In this document: piece after piece, positions 38,189 through 52,411 of the stretch
Position numbering within the stretch: position 1 is the stretch's first letter
How the letters are laid out: each line of letters starts with the position of its first letter
Assembly (NCBI RefSeq): GCF_043641665.1
Contig: NC_092189.1
Span: 19,015,333-19,079,332 of the forward strand
Direction of reading: 5' to 3'
Length of the DNA: 64,000 bases
Origin: Enoplosus armatus
Lineage: Eukaryota > Chordata > Actinopteri > Centrarchiformes > Enoplosidae
Made by a program: the position numbers and the translations under genes
The notes under the pieces: generated by a model
Databases searched by the model: none
Told to the model about the DNA's origin: nothing
The model's input: only the letters and a program-made list of their open reading frames with translations

Positions 38189-41100
38189 TGGTGAGTTTAC
38201 ATACTGCACATACAGAATACAGCCTTGGTCCTAAGCGTACTCTTTCCTGTAAGCTCCTCTGAGTTACAGTAGCCAGGAACTCCACAGAAACATGTCAGTT
38301 GATTTTGTTTTAATTGGAGCAAATTGAATCAAGCAATCATGGGTCAGTTTGCTCATCAGTGTCTCTCCCCCTGATGGGCAGAGTGGACACCCACTACCCA
38401 TGTTTGATTTCAAATTATTTACCAACTAATTAGCCCAACAGCTCTAATATGGAGTGAATGTAATTAGCCAAATGATAAATTATATCACTCAATGGTAGAT
38501 CTCACTGTAGAGGAGGCTGGCTGGGTAGACTGCAACATGATCTTGGCAGCGGAGGGTTTAAAGTCTGACTTAATATGATCTGATGCAAACACATTGAGTG
38601 TGTCTTGAAAAACCACAGTTTTGTATATGACTTATTTGTATTCTTTAAATACTTCATGTGTTTTGAATCTGTTTGAATGTGCGCTGTCGGGCGTGAAACC
38701 TGTTCATCCGTTTAAAGATTATATAAGCCGTCAGTTCAAGTGAAAACATGAAAATCAAAGTTGGCATAATGCGGTTTTTCCGCACTAGCAATGACACTAT
38801 TTGTCACTGGTCGACTTTGTAACCACTACATTCTGTTTGCACTTAGTCTCTTAAGCCATAATCCTGGCAAACTATCGGTTGTAAACATTTTGCTTTGGCT
38901 TTCATCTGAGGGGTAAGTTTGCACACCCTGAACGCTCACAAGGCACTTCTTATTTTGCCCAAGTAGTTTGAGGATTTAGATAACAACTTGGCCTCTGTGC
39001 AATCAACCAATAAAAAGCCACTTGTGAAATTGGCCTTCCTCTATCTCCTCTGGAAAGGTTTTCAGACTGTGTTTGATGTGGCCCCCAGGCACTGATCATT
39101 GCACATAATGTGATTCCTCTTCACACAGAAAAGCCTTCCCGCGTCTATGGTGGATGGCAGTAGACAGTTGCTTTCTTTACCCGGCAATTATCAACACCCC
39201 TTAAAAAGCATAATCAAAGCGTCAAATTTTGATATTTTGACTTGGAAGACTGCTCTGGAGGAAGAGCCACTTCGAAAGGCAGGAAAAGGAGGAAAATTAA
39301 CTCTCAGAGCTCGAGCAAAGTCGCAGAGGAACGGGGCTGTGTGAGGAATAAAGCAATAATGAAAGCAACATTATATGTAATAATGCAGGGAGAGAATGTG
39401 CTACATACTGGATGCAGCAGTTATGCAGCAGGCTCTCTTGTACATTAGCATCTGACATGGCTGCCCTCCCATCAATGGGTCCAACACATCGTAGTGTAAT
39501 TGGTTATAATGAGGAATGAATAAGAAAGTCGACTCTTTCAGAAAGTGCCAAAAGGAAGGTTAAAAAAAAACTCTACATACATGCAATATTCCTCAAATTT
39601 ATTCAAGTCAGGAATAAAACTATTTCACCACTTTGACATATTCACACTTGACTTCAGCATGGTTAGTGTAAGCACCGGACAATTAAAGTTTCTGTGGACA
39701 AGAGATGGTTAATTCTTGCTTTCTGAAAACAGCAGAGGTCTGACGTCTTAATTTCCCAGATAACTACACAATAACAGTTCATCCTCGTAAGGGTCATTGT
39801 AAGGGAAAGTTATTAAATCATCATTTTATTTTAATGAGGCTTATATCTTATAATGATGCTACCCTGAAGGAAAGATGTTATTAACTTGCAGGTTAGTTCA
39901 TAGTCAGAGTGTGCAATTAACCCACCTTTTCAAAAGAGCATCGGCGAGTAATCAAAAGGGATCATAATGAGAGGGAAGAGACTTGCGATGCTCTTTGTCT
40001 TATCCATTATTGAAAAGATCTTTGTAAAGGGCAGCGAGGCTTTAAGGTGAGCCTGCCAAGATGCTTAACGACACTGTACTTCTGTAATGAACCACTGTCA
40101 ATCTGACTTCTCATGCAACAAAATGCCTCCTCAGGATGTGACCTGGATACGGTTAAACAACTCAGGCTCCATCAGTTTTTCCAAACACAAATAATTAACA
40201 AGAGAAGACAGTAGTATGTCTAATAGTAGAATCAGTAGAATAAGAAACAAATGAACAGCAGCAGCAGCAACAACCTTGATTATTCTTCATACACATAGAT
40301 GATCTAAAAACCCCGGTTGGTAATTGTGTCCGTTTTCACAACATAAATGAATTGGACTCAATGTGGCAAACTCTATAATTCATTAAGACACACACTGCAA
40401 GAGCAATATGATCATAGTCACATGATCGAGACTTTTGGGAGCCTGGAGCCCTTAACAGTGAGGATCAACAGCCTCGGGGCAATAATAGGCTTCCATGCAC
40501 AAATTGCCCTTCTGCTTGGCTTGCAGAGCGAAGTCAAAGCTCAATTAATCCGTGTTAATTAGCGATAAACTTGGAAGATTGAGTCAGTTGCTCTTTTCTG
40601 TGTCTGATAACCCTTGGTTCGGAAAAGGAGTCAAAACGGCCGCATCAAACAGTCGGATCTCGATTCATCCCACAAGAAAAGCCTCTCAGAGAAGAGAGTT
40701 AATCCTATGTTTAATAGCTATTTAAAATTCTGAACTTTGGAGACAAGAGGGAGCTTGTAAAAAAAAAGGTAACAATACTTGGTAATTAAATGCGTGATGA
40801 TAAAAATACAACGGTGGCAATGTGAGAGGACTTAATAAGGTCTATGGGAACAGAGCATTGGCATTTCATTACATTTACGAAGTGACATGCGAAAAGAAAA
40901 ATCTACCAATTTGTCAGTTCATTAGAGAGCAATGTGTTACCTATTAAGAGTTTTATTGTGGTGTATTTTTCTGAGTTAAAATGACACCCACTTTCCACTC
41001 CCATTAGACTCATACAATATAAACATTAATGCACCTTTATATTAATAGTGAGGCGATGTTATTGTGCTTTATGGTACCACTTAAGAATGTTAGAATGATC

Positions 41101-44100
41101 TCCAGAGAGAGGTCTGTTCCTTCACTGTGACTGAATAATCTCACATTAACAAGAGCAAATAGTCTAAATAGGTGCGAATGACCCAAAGGATATATTACAA
41201 ATGTGCTTTCCAAAAGATGAATACCATTTGACAGCTTCTCATCTGCTGAACAAATCTACAGCCAGGTACGGAGACACTCTGCCAGCAACTCTTCTGTATT
41301 GACTTTTAACTGACCCCATGTGAGGGATTTTACATTGTGTTTATGTTTTCAAAACTGACTGAAATGATTTGGTATTTGAACATGACAGATGAATCAGCCA
41401 GCCTGCAGATATATAGTTATAGGCATATATGTTGGCCAACACGGACTACAGAGATGCCATATTTTTGTTTGCGGGAGAAACAGTATTGCCATTAAACTGT
41501 TTGCATTAAAAAAATAAGTTCTACTGTCAGCTACGCTGCTGAAGTAAAATAATTAATATAAATCATACACATTCACCTGTAAAATACCTCAGATCCTTCC
41601 TCATAGCCACCTCTATCATCTGTAACATGACATGCAGCTGATAAACATCTCTGTTGTTTTAAATACCCAGAACATATTAATATTCCACTCCAATAAGGAC
41701 AGCAAAGACCCACATTCATTAATCATAGTAACTAGAAATATGTTTAGATAATGAAAACAGATCTTTCACCATCTGCACCCGAAGCACCACTTAGACTGAT
41801 AATGTATACTGCACATGTGCTATGTAACATATATTCTATCACACAAACACTAAATATAACATGTAGCTCACTGGGCTACTCTATCTACATCCCAGTGAAA
41901 AATCAATAACTGCATCGAGGACCAGAATCTCTGTCATACGAGCGTTATGTGGGCATTTATATGGACGAGTGCAAGTATGTTATTGATTATTATCATAACT
42001 AACCGCCACTGATTGGGATGTAACTACAATAAGATATACGATGTTACAGTGTATAACTACCACAAAGCATAATTAAGGTTTGACATTTTTCATTTCACAT
42101 TTCAGGCAACGCTACAGTGATAAGTCAGTGATGCCTGGAGGGATTTTCTCTTTTCCACCTGCTGCCTCCACAGAGAGATTAGCCCACAACAGCACACCTG
42201 AAGCTGCGAGGGATGCTGTGTTTTGCTCATGGATACAACCGGCAGTGTACGTACACGCAAGCCAACAAAGAGACTTGAACCTGGGTGCTGCGGGTGTTAA
42301 AGAACTGCTCCCTAAATCATGACAGACTGCTGCCAGGAACAGGTAAAGAAAGGATGAGAGTCTGCCAAGAAGACAGAAGCTCCTATATCCTCATTTCCTT
42401 AATCTTCTCTTTCCTTTAATGACTTCATCATAAACTTGCATAACCAGCAAGACTGCCTAAAAAAATGTTGTCACTGATCTCTTATAGTTTCACTGACCTA
42501 GACTGTATTTTTATTCAGCCTCACATCTAAAGAGCATTTTTAAAAAGGTAAGCAGAATCACGAGTGAATTTCTTCCTTCTCTGCCTTTGAACCGAAAAGC
42601 CATGTGAGATAAATTGTGTGGACTGATTAAAATGCATCTGCAGCCGCCGTTAACACATTGTGTGGGCTCCTGAGAGCCCTTGTGGATTCGCGCCCCCCTC
42701 CCCTCCACGTCTGGACAGCCTACATCAGGACTGAGTCAGGGGGTGTTTCATCGGTGCTATGACTCAACCAGGGGGACAGTTAAAGGTGGTTGGCAAACCC
42801 CTTTACCCCTACACCCACTCACCTGATTCTGGCCTATATTTGCATGTAAATGTTTTCAGAAAAACGAAGTATACCATAAAGCAAATACAGCCTGGCATAA
42901 AAAACAGTGCTGCATGGTAAAAAAAACAAAGTAACCCTACCAACAATCAGCCATAATAAAGGAAGACATGTACTGCTGACTCCATAAATGCCTGTAGCAA
43001 AAATTCAGAAAACAACAATATTACTGCAGCATAATGAAAGCATCATGCTTCCAATTGCCAGAAGTACATCAGCTTAAACCAAGTACTGTGCTGAGAGGAT
43101 GCTTTTACAATGAGAATCTGCAAACATCTCATACTCACACTGATAAACAATGACTCCATTTTCATACAGAGCATGATAATGTAACATTTTGAACAAGCTT
43201 TAAGAATTTATCAAAGCAACCGGTGTTGTCGTTTGTGCATTACGCCTCATTCTGCACACAATATGTTCAGCACACCCATGAGGGACCACTGGGCAAGAAG
43301 TATGTTATGCCCAAAATAACAGACAAACAAATGCAGAGATAAAATTTTTAACATTTGTGTTTTTTTGTAAGTTACAGAAATTATTCATGACGATAGCTAA
43401 AAGGAGCACATGCAGTTCTAACATACCCATGCATCTCTGTGATGTCCCAACAGTGTGTCAGCATACTTGGAAAGAAATCTTGTACAAATATCTGCAGGAC
43501 ATCTCTCCATCTCGTCCTCTAAATCAAAATGTATTCACGACTTCTTGTTTTAAATCTCATTCTCTTGTGCTTTTATTTTCTGCGTGTGAGATGGTTGTTC
43601 CTCTGTGTCTCCCTCTTTGTCTTCCCCACTCTCCCCCCTCTTTGGTTTTCTCTCTCCTCAACCAATCAAGAGATCTGGCCTCTGACCTTGCAGCTCAATG
43701 CCATTAAACTCCTTTCAATTTTGCAGCTTGTAGTGCCTCTGAAAAGACAATGTAGCCTTACGCAGCCATTAAAATCAGCACTTTATATCTGCTTCTATAT
43801 TGTTCTCGCTCATATTGTCTCAGTCTTCTGTCTTCTGTTGTGAGGTGTTTGGTGAGAGACAAAAATTATATTGAGGCTTTAAAAGATACACAAATGATTA
43901 TTTGGCTTTACATTGGTATTTCAAACACAGTCAGGGGAAAGGTAATGGTGCATTGATGACTCCAATGGAACTATGCTATGTTCACATTCAAATCAAGTTC
44001 TTCAGCAAAGGTTCAAAGAACATCCTGACAATCCATACATGTTAATTTTTAAACATCAAATGAATTTCAGTACAGTTTCTTCATATATGTTTGCACTTAA

Positions 44101-44159
44101 TGTGTTGTCATTCTTTATCTCCATATTGTAATTTAATTATTTAATTATTTATTTATTAT

Positions 44160-44390
44160 ATATACAACATAAATTGCATGTTGCGTCCATTTTGGAAGAG
44201 GGATCCCTTCCTGAGGCTTCTGTTTCATTCCTTCCCTTATAAAGGTATTTTTTTTGTTTGTTTTGTTGTTTTCGTTTTTTCTTCTCATTGAATTGAGCTT
44301 CTAAGGATGAGGGCGGTCGTACTGTACATTGTACAGATTGTAAAGCCCATTTACTAAGAATTACAAAAATAAATTAGAGTAGTTTAGAGT
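44160..44390 (+). repeat. teleost interspersed repeat, copy B
   Basis: Second copy of the family at 8525-8768: 'ccattttggaagagggatcc', 'ccttcctgaggcttctgttt' and the tail 'TTGTACAGATTGTAAAGCCC'. Same orientation as copy A, opposite to lingo2. No coding capacity. Confidence 0.65.
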
Positions 44391-47300
44391 ATAGAGTACT
44401 TACTGTAAGACTACATTTATAAATCTGCGAGGGTCATCTGCTACCTTTAGATGTACAATTAACAGCAGAAATAATAGAAAACAATGCAGGTATTCAGAAG
44501 TTTTAATATGCATAAGCAGGTAGAAAGCGCGGCTACTGCTGCTTATACAAACCCTGATAGGTGTAAGATGAAGTATCAGTGTTAATGTCATGAGTGCTAA
44601 TGTTATTGCAGCAGGTTGCAGTCTATTGCAGACCATTGCTGTCGATACACATTTAGCACACGGCAACGGTTTTACAATGGCAAAATGTAAATGCAACATT
44701 GCTGCTGATTCAAGTGAAACACTGCATCCACATAAAAGTGCGCAGCATTGCCTCAAGACCTCACAGTATGATCACTACCCAGGGGAATTCACACAGCAGG
44801 GCTAATCTGACTGCAGTTATGGCTGAAGACAGAGGGTTTACAAAGGGTTAATAAACTCTCAGGGGACAAATCAAAGCAGGCGTTTGAGTGATTTGACTGT
44901 TTTTATAGCCTGCTCTTATCTGCCATTCAATATGGTTATCCTATGGGATTATAGTCTATGCAAGGATCACAAACCTTATTGGATATTGATCAGGTCACGT
45001 GATTCAGCTGTTGTAGAACAACGGCAACAAAATAAAATAAAAGACACAGCAGGTGGCAAAAGATAATGTCCAAAATGACCGTCCTGCTGATTCTTGTCTG
45101 GAATGTCTCAGTCAATATTGCATTTATGGCACTTCATGCTGTTCATGTTCACTTCAAACACTGTGGGATAGGTTTCCTAAAGCTCACATCAGGTATCATA
45201 TCAGTGAAATAGTTGTCATTATATTCCCCCCGTTATCTACTCCTGGTTTCTCCTGAGCAGCTATAAAGAAGCCTAAAAAGATATAAATGGTGGGACATAT
45301 TGCCATTGTTTTTCAGAAATAATGACAGTATTTACAGTGTAGTGTGTGTGAATGTGTTCAAAATGACATAGTAATTCAGGGCAGGGGTGATGATCATACA
45401 GTTGTATAGTGCTATTTTTCCATTGCCATCCCCATATATAGTTAAATTACCTTTAATAGCTTTATACTTTTGTAAGGATACAGCTGGCATTTATTAATTA
45501 TCATCACTTTCAGATAGATTCAAAGAAATGACAAAGAATGGTTTGCTGTACTCGCATATCCCTATACTTAGTCTTGTCACCTTTATTTGTGTTTTGTCTA
45601 GTCCACTGTCACATTGTGACAAGAACCTGACTGATGATTTGATATCACCATCGAGGAGTTTGTCCACCAGAGAGCACTGACAAATGTATTTTTCAACTAA
45701 AATGTCTCGCTCAGTACATATCTCAGTCCAAATTCTTCATGTTTCTTGATTCATAACTCTAAATCTAAATAACAAGTGACATTTACAAAGGTGACATACA
45801 TTCTGTAGTATGTATGTCACATATTAAGTCATTTGAATACTCTCTACAGTACAGTAACAAATGATTACTCAATCATGTATTACCAAATACAAAACAATCC
45901 AAACTTGAGCAACAAAACATGCCCTTCATCTATATTTAGTTGTTAATTATCCTACCATGATACGTTCACATCTTATACTTTGAATAATTCATAAGGAGAG
46001 TCTTGCGTGGTCTCTGTGTATAGTTTACACACCTCGCCTTTGGAACAATGTGGGGAAGGCAAGCGGTGGGAGTAAAATGAAAAGAAAAAGGAAAAAATAG
46101 GGATCTTTGAATTTGAATACTGATCTGTCAGAGCTGCTTGTCAAAGGCAATAGCCACAGGCAGCATTCAGTCAAACGTGCTGGATTGTGTTTGCATTGCC
46201 GGTGGGTGCTCAGGTAATGTTACTGCTTAAACAATGTAGACTTGTGAAAACAGTGCAAAACAATGTAGCCAGAATTTAATCAAAATAAACACGTTCAAGT
46301 TTAATTAAATTGCATTCTCTGTTGCGGATTGCCTCCAGTACAAACACAGGAATACGATTACCAGACACAGTTCAAGCAACTTTGGAAATATTCAAATTGG
46401 AGAAGTTTGTAAAAGTGCAATACTGTAAAAAAAAAATCTCAGCTGTATTACATAACTTTTGTTTCAAAGTATCTAAGTTAGATACAAATGGCCTTCCTCA
46501 GGTGGCTGTCATCATTATGGTAAACCGAAACACATTTCCTGCTCCGTTGGCTCCCTTGGGTGCTGGGTGAATGAGGCAGGGGAACACCCTTACTACTAAT
46601 CACTGAACCACACTCAGTCCCTCCAGGAGCTCACAGAGTGTTTCTGTCATTATAGCAGCCAAAATGACTGAATTTTCAGCAGTTCTTTTTAAATAAAAGA
46701 TTAAATCTGTGGCCATTTTTTTTTGTTATTGTGCAATAAAAAAGTTTAATAACTGCAAGTCAGCTGTAAAAAAAAAACTGTGATTGCATTAAGATGTCAC
46801 TGATCATAATAAAAAAGATATAACTCCAGTGGGAGTAAAATGAGCTGGTGCTCTTTAAATAAACATACCTATGTGCAACAAAAACTTCTTAAAAAAACAA
46901 ATATGCAAATGGTTTCATTTCCTCACTCAAAGTGCCTTTAGAGCTTGAAAACTCACTAACAGTTACTCACAGTTAATGTTACAGCTAGTACCACTTTTGC
47001 GATTATGTTCATAGTATATCAAATAAACAGTCCAAAATGGCCTCCCCTTTCTCTCACGTCCTCCTTTTCTCCACTTCACTCTGTTTTGTGTCTCCTTGAA
47101 GTTGCTTGCTTAGTGAGGCGGAGCAGTGAGAAAGCATTCCCAGGGACTCTGAAGCTCACCACACAGCAGCAGTTTAGCTAACAATAGCCCTGGGTGATTG
47201 GTTTAAGCATCAGGAATGGGGTGGTGTGGGAAGCTAATATTTTAACAGTAGGTCTACCAAGGCAATGTGTTTTAGGTAGCTACAGTGAAAGGAATGTTTG

Positions 47301-47419
47301 ATGTGTACATCTACCTCATATTGATGATATATCAATTAGAACAGATCACACAAAACACACAAAATGTTTGCGTGTGCTAAAATCCAGAGACATAACTTGA
47401 ATACAGTAAGAAAACACAG
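44391..47419. other. intronic stretch, no gene recognised
   Basis: Frames up to 118 residues (44400-44756, minus) show no domain. Contains an 11-bp inverted repeat at 45791-45820. Confidence 0.5.
45791..45820. repeat. 11-bp perfect inverted repeat
   Basis: GTGACATACAT (45791-45801) and ATGTATGTCAC (45810-45820) pair exactly around an 8-base loop. Confidence 0.9.
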
Positions 47420-47525
47420 TTATCATATAAATCATCGGCTGATAAATCATGATTGGATTTTCTAAACTCTCAAATATTGATGCCAGTATTGGCCTCAAAA
47501 ATCCAGAATTGGTCCGACTACATGA
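47420..47525. repeat. decayed teleost repeat fragment
   Basis: 'atcatcggctgataaatcat', 'ttgatgccagtattggcctc' and 'aaaatccagaattggtccga' resemble, from memory, a common repeat with 'tatcggccgat..cagtatcggcctcaaaaatcc' phrases. Short and diverged. Confidence 0.45.
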
Positions 47526-49027
47526 ACAAACAATTCCTCAAATACTTGTTGATTTTATGCTAACCGAGTGGACAGCAAAGAAGTAGAGATCATTTGCTGA
47601 CCAATTTTGCTAAGGAAAGAGATTTGGAGACACACACCTCAACAATCCTGTATTTCTACAGTAGATACTTTGTGGATTTGACTTCTCACATTAAAAGTTT
47701 GTTGCCATCTGGAGACCTAGGACGGGTTTCATCAAGGGTCTGTTTGCTGGAGATAAGCAAAATGAAACTCTACTGCAGATGGACCCTTTTGCAAAGAAAT
47801 CATTAGCATGGCCATTTCTCATGGCACTTCAACGATTTCTCCCATCGTTTTCAGCATCCTGAACACTGACAGTGTCTACTTAACTTAATGATTTTCTTGA
47901 CTGCTTCCAGGTAAGTGATTGGGAAGTGTATAATCTTTTAAGAGGGCTGAAAGGTAACGCTTAGAGGAGGGAACGGCTAATAATGTTTTATTATGAAAAC
48001 AGATTAAATTAATCTTTGGATTAATCAGTTGCTCTGTGGACTACCTCACGAAAATCTTATTATACTCCTCTCACAACTCTGCAGCATTAGTCAGACACTC
48101 TCTCAGTTTGCAAACTGCTGTCCACACTGCATTCCTTAAACAACTGCCATTTATTATATTTTTATCTTTATTTTTTCTAATTAAGGTTAATTGAGGTTTG
48201 TATGTCATTCACTATGTTTGTGATTAAGAAATGTTTTCAAAGCATATATGTCTTAGAAATTGAAGGACAGTATTCGAGGTAAACCGCTGCTGAGGGAGGA
48301 CATGGAGTCCTGAGCTTATCTGCCATGGCAGCTGTTTTAAAAAAAGGCAGCCACACCTTTGAGCCTCTGTCTGGCCAACCCTTACTCCATGTCACAGTCC
48401 ATCTGCTGCTGTCTGCTGACAATATCAGTGTTCCCCGTGCACACACTCACACCTTATTTATACACCTGTTTATCTGCATAACATTAAAAGATTCAAACAG
48501 ACACACAGACAGATTTACACTTGAGATATTCTGATCATTTCTTACACTCTGGGAATGTTTGTAATGCCAACAACTTCAATCACTGACCTATGACAAAGCA
48601 AGCCTCCAAACAGCTCAGGAATATGATACAGATTTAACAGATGAATTTGGCATTGTTTGCACTGTAATTTAAGGGCCAAGTGATGAGGGCAAGTGTTGAG
48701 ATAAAGAAAAGTTCTCTCTCACTGCGTGTCTATATCTCTCCCACAAAACCTTACAGAAAGTATTTACAAATCTATTATCAGTCAGTCAGTTTTTCAGCAC
48801 CCTGTGTCTTATCTTTTTTTGTTAAATCTCTAACTATTTCATTGTAAATTTACTGCAAATACACTAAAAGTAGAACATATAAAAGCAGAAAATAACATAA
48901 AGTGTAAGTGATCTAAATCATACTTGACACCTAACAGGTCTTATTATCAAGAAGAAGAGCGAAGAAGCTGGTCTAAACCTGAAGTTGGCATGAAAACCCA
49001 CTAAGGCCCTGGTCTTGCTAATGCTCG

Positions 49028-49074
49028 CAACAACAACAACAACAACAATGGCACAACAATAATAATAATAATAC
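49028..49074. repeat. compound (ACA)n/(AAT)n microsatellite
   Basis: About seven ACA units, a short spacer, then about six AAT units. Confidence 0.9.
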
Positions 49075-52000
49075 AATGACAGGACACAGCTTATTAAAAA
49101 GAAAAGTATCAATCGATTGTGGCAGTCAAATTATGAAAATGTCGAGGATGAAACATAAAAACTGTAGTAAAACAGTATCATTAAGGCTGTCCACTGGTAC
49201 AGTGACAGAACACTAACATGCAGGTAATGAACCAAAATCGAGTAAAAACTGCTTTTGAGATAAGACTTAAAAAAACAGAGACCATGTCAGCAGATGTGAT
49301 ACTAAAGGACTAAAAGACTGTTTCATATGAGTCACTATTACAGCAAAAAATTTGGTCACCTTTGTTTTTAACCTAGACTGCGGAACAGCCAAATTACCTA
49401 AATTAGCAGACCGAAAAGGACCCTCAGAAGTTAAAAGGTCACTAACGCAATCATGGACCACATTTAATGTTTAAATTAACTCTCAACATAATTGGCCAAC
49501 AGCTCAAAGAAGCCAGAAATGGGCTGATGTGGGAAAGTTGCTCAATAGCTGGACGGCCAAAATTTGCACAATTTGAAGGTGACATGCAATTCGTAATGTT
49601 GGTTAAATGCAACAGTTGTGGATTTATCCAATTATCATATTGGGAGGTGGAGCCATATATATATCCCAGTTTGTGCCCCTTACTTAACCCTCACAACATA
49701 CACTTCTAGGAATGAGTTTCATTACTGACCTATTTCCAACTGTTTTCATTAAGGCTTCAGTGTGAGTGGCCACAAAAACTAATGCCAAAAACAGCACTAC
49801 CACGCACTACTTGTTCCAAGGTGCCCCTTAGGGTTGCTTCTAAGGACGCTGTGTCATGATGGCAGAAAAGTTCAGGGGAAAAGGTTATTGCTTCCAATCT
49901 GGTGAGGGGTGGGGCGGTTGGGGGGAGGAAACATGATGATTCTAAGCTAGAGGGCACTACTGTGGCCTAATTATAGTCCAGATGGTCTGAATAGGTAGTA
50001 CTTCCAACAATTAATTACTGAATGTCCATGTGCCACACATGGCCAGTATCCCTGAGCACACCTCAGTTCTTATTAAATGGAATGATTGAAATTGTTTTTG
50101 TCCATAGAATTATGATTTCTTAGAGAGATTATTAAGAGATTATTGTTTATATACGTCAGGTACACCTCAATGTTTTCATTTTAACACACAGCTTTACGGC
50201 CTCTGTCACATTTTGGAACAGGGAAATGCCCTGACATTTTATGACCTTGTTCATAGCAACTGTGTGTCTACCTTTCATCTCAACCCTATCACAGATGTTT
50301 CTGTGATGACATAAACCTCAAAAATCTCATGACCAAACTGTACCAAATCCAATGTGCACACGGTTAGCTGATTGTGCTCCAATGTTTAGTGGACTTGAGT
50401 GTTTCAGCCAGGAAAGTGAAGGTGCCTTCAGGGTCAATTTTTAAGGACATGGCTGTGATTTAGACGGGTTAAAAATGATTTCTGGCACCCTATTTGCAAA
50501 AACAAGGTGGTTCATAAGGGAACAGGATATAGAGCTGTTCTTTTCCCGACAGACGTCTGACTGCTCGAATGTCAAAGTTTTTCACTTCAGATAGAGTTAG
50601 AAAACTTCCTTTACCAGCAATATGAAGATCATATGGAGGTGTGCCTTGGCCACTGGCCACCATTTTCCCCATATGACAATTAATTTGATATATATCATGT
50701 ATGACAAAGCCCATGGGCCCCATTATAGGATCCAGGATATCCAAAGGGTCGTGTGAAGACTCTTCAAACCTATCTTTTTTTGACAGATACGGTACTCCCC
50801 GTTCTGCTTTAATAAGAGGAAAGAGTTGCCCGTATCTTCCCATACAAAAGTCTTTTGGTAGAATGCTTCAAGTTGGAGAATGTGGGGGGCACTTTTTAGA
50901 GGGGTGTGGAGTGCAGTGGATGAGGAGAAAGTGAGGGGGCATTATGGAAATTAGCAGTAATTAAAGAGGAGAGAGTCAAAGCAGAACAACAAGGCACAAT
51001 CATGGAACTTGTGTGATCATAGAGTCAGATGTGCGAGATAGGACAACCATGGGTAGATGTAACAAAGGGGAAACATAAAGGGATTTTACTCTTTGGAGTT
51101 GAACTTGCTTTGATGTGGTACATTTTGTGCAGGGGGCGTGTTAGAGTTATGGTAATGACTGATCAGAAGTACAAAGAACTGTTAAACAGTGTCTCCTGTT
51201 GTTGTAGACCAATGGGAGAAATGGACATTTGGCCTGGTACAGGAGAGGTTATTTTATTTCCTCAACAAAACTGCTTTCAGATGGATGCATTAAATGTTTT
51301 TAACATCCATCCAATGAATGTTCTGTTTTTCTACCCCTTTGCCATAGCGGTAGAAAATGTGCCAGCCTTACTTAAGGCAAAAAGTTGTGCCAAGTACAGT
51401 ATAAATGAGTACTTAAAATGACCCTAATGCCTTGTTAGTCAATACAAGACAACGTCAGCAGTCACAATATCAGGTTTCCACTCTATGTGAAGATGATCCT
51501 TATTTAAGTTGCAGATGACATAAACAAAAACATTTTGCGAGCTGTTGCTTCAGATGTGGAATGCAATGCTTCGCAAGAGCTGTAATCACAGATGATGGTA
51601 AATGTGAGTTAAGGCGAGTATCGATTTTAGAAACTCAAAAATTAACTGCAGGCTCGGCCATTTTCTTTCTTTTATTAAAGCATATGAAAGCAATGAAGAA
51701 TATGAACAGAATTAAGGAGCCCTGACGTCTAATGCATTAAAGCTTGCTCACACCCCATGGCCTTCACTTTTGTGTTTCCACAGTGATGCTGTGATAATTC
51801 ACTTTCACTATAAGAGCTCTGTCTTTTTGCTCAGTCACTCAAACAAAAGTCTTGACTTGACTCATCAAATTCTCAAGGTGCAGCCGAAAGCAATTACAGA
51901 GCCTCTGGGTGGAAGGCCTTTTTTTAACTCTGCCCCTAATAAAGGCTCGCCTTACAAACAAGATGAATCATGCTCCTCTTTTCCTTAAGCCTCAGCACTT

Positions 52001-52411
52001 TGGTGAAACCTCTCAGACGAGCATTGTATGCTCATTACACGTACACCTCACTGCTGAAAACAATAATGGCTCAGATTTCCACACCGTTTTAGCAGGAGGA
52101 AGATTAAGCCTAAAGAACGGCTCTGTTGGAAGTACGATGCATAAGATGCCTATGCAAGACTCTTTGTCTCTTTTTGAGCTCTGATACTTTTGGTTTTGAA
52201 AGGCAAGCAGCTCCTATCTGAATCTCTGCATGAGAGTAACTTACGTTTTTCCTTTTGTCACATGGCATGAGAGGGAAATGGTAATAGATGTAACTCTGAC
52301 ACATGATAGTAACACAGGGATTGCAGGTTACAAGGTATGTGCTAATGTAATATTTGGGGACTCATGTAGAAAAGATGAATTTATTACTCAATATACCATT
52401 TTCCCCTGCTG

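Noticed and set aside
42270..42300. Minus-strand GGTTCAAGTCTC, a tRNA B-box-like sequence
   Set aside because: No matching A box or cloverleaf was found; at most an old SINE remnant.
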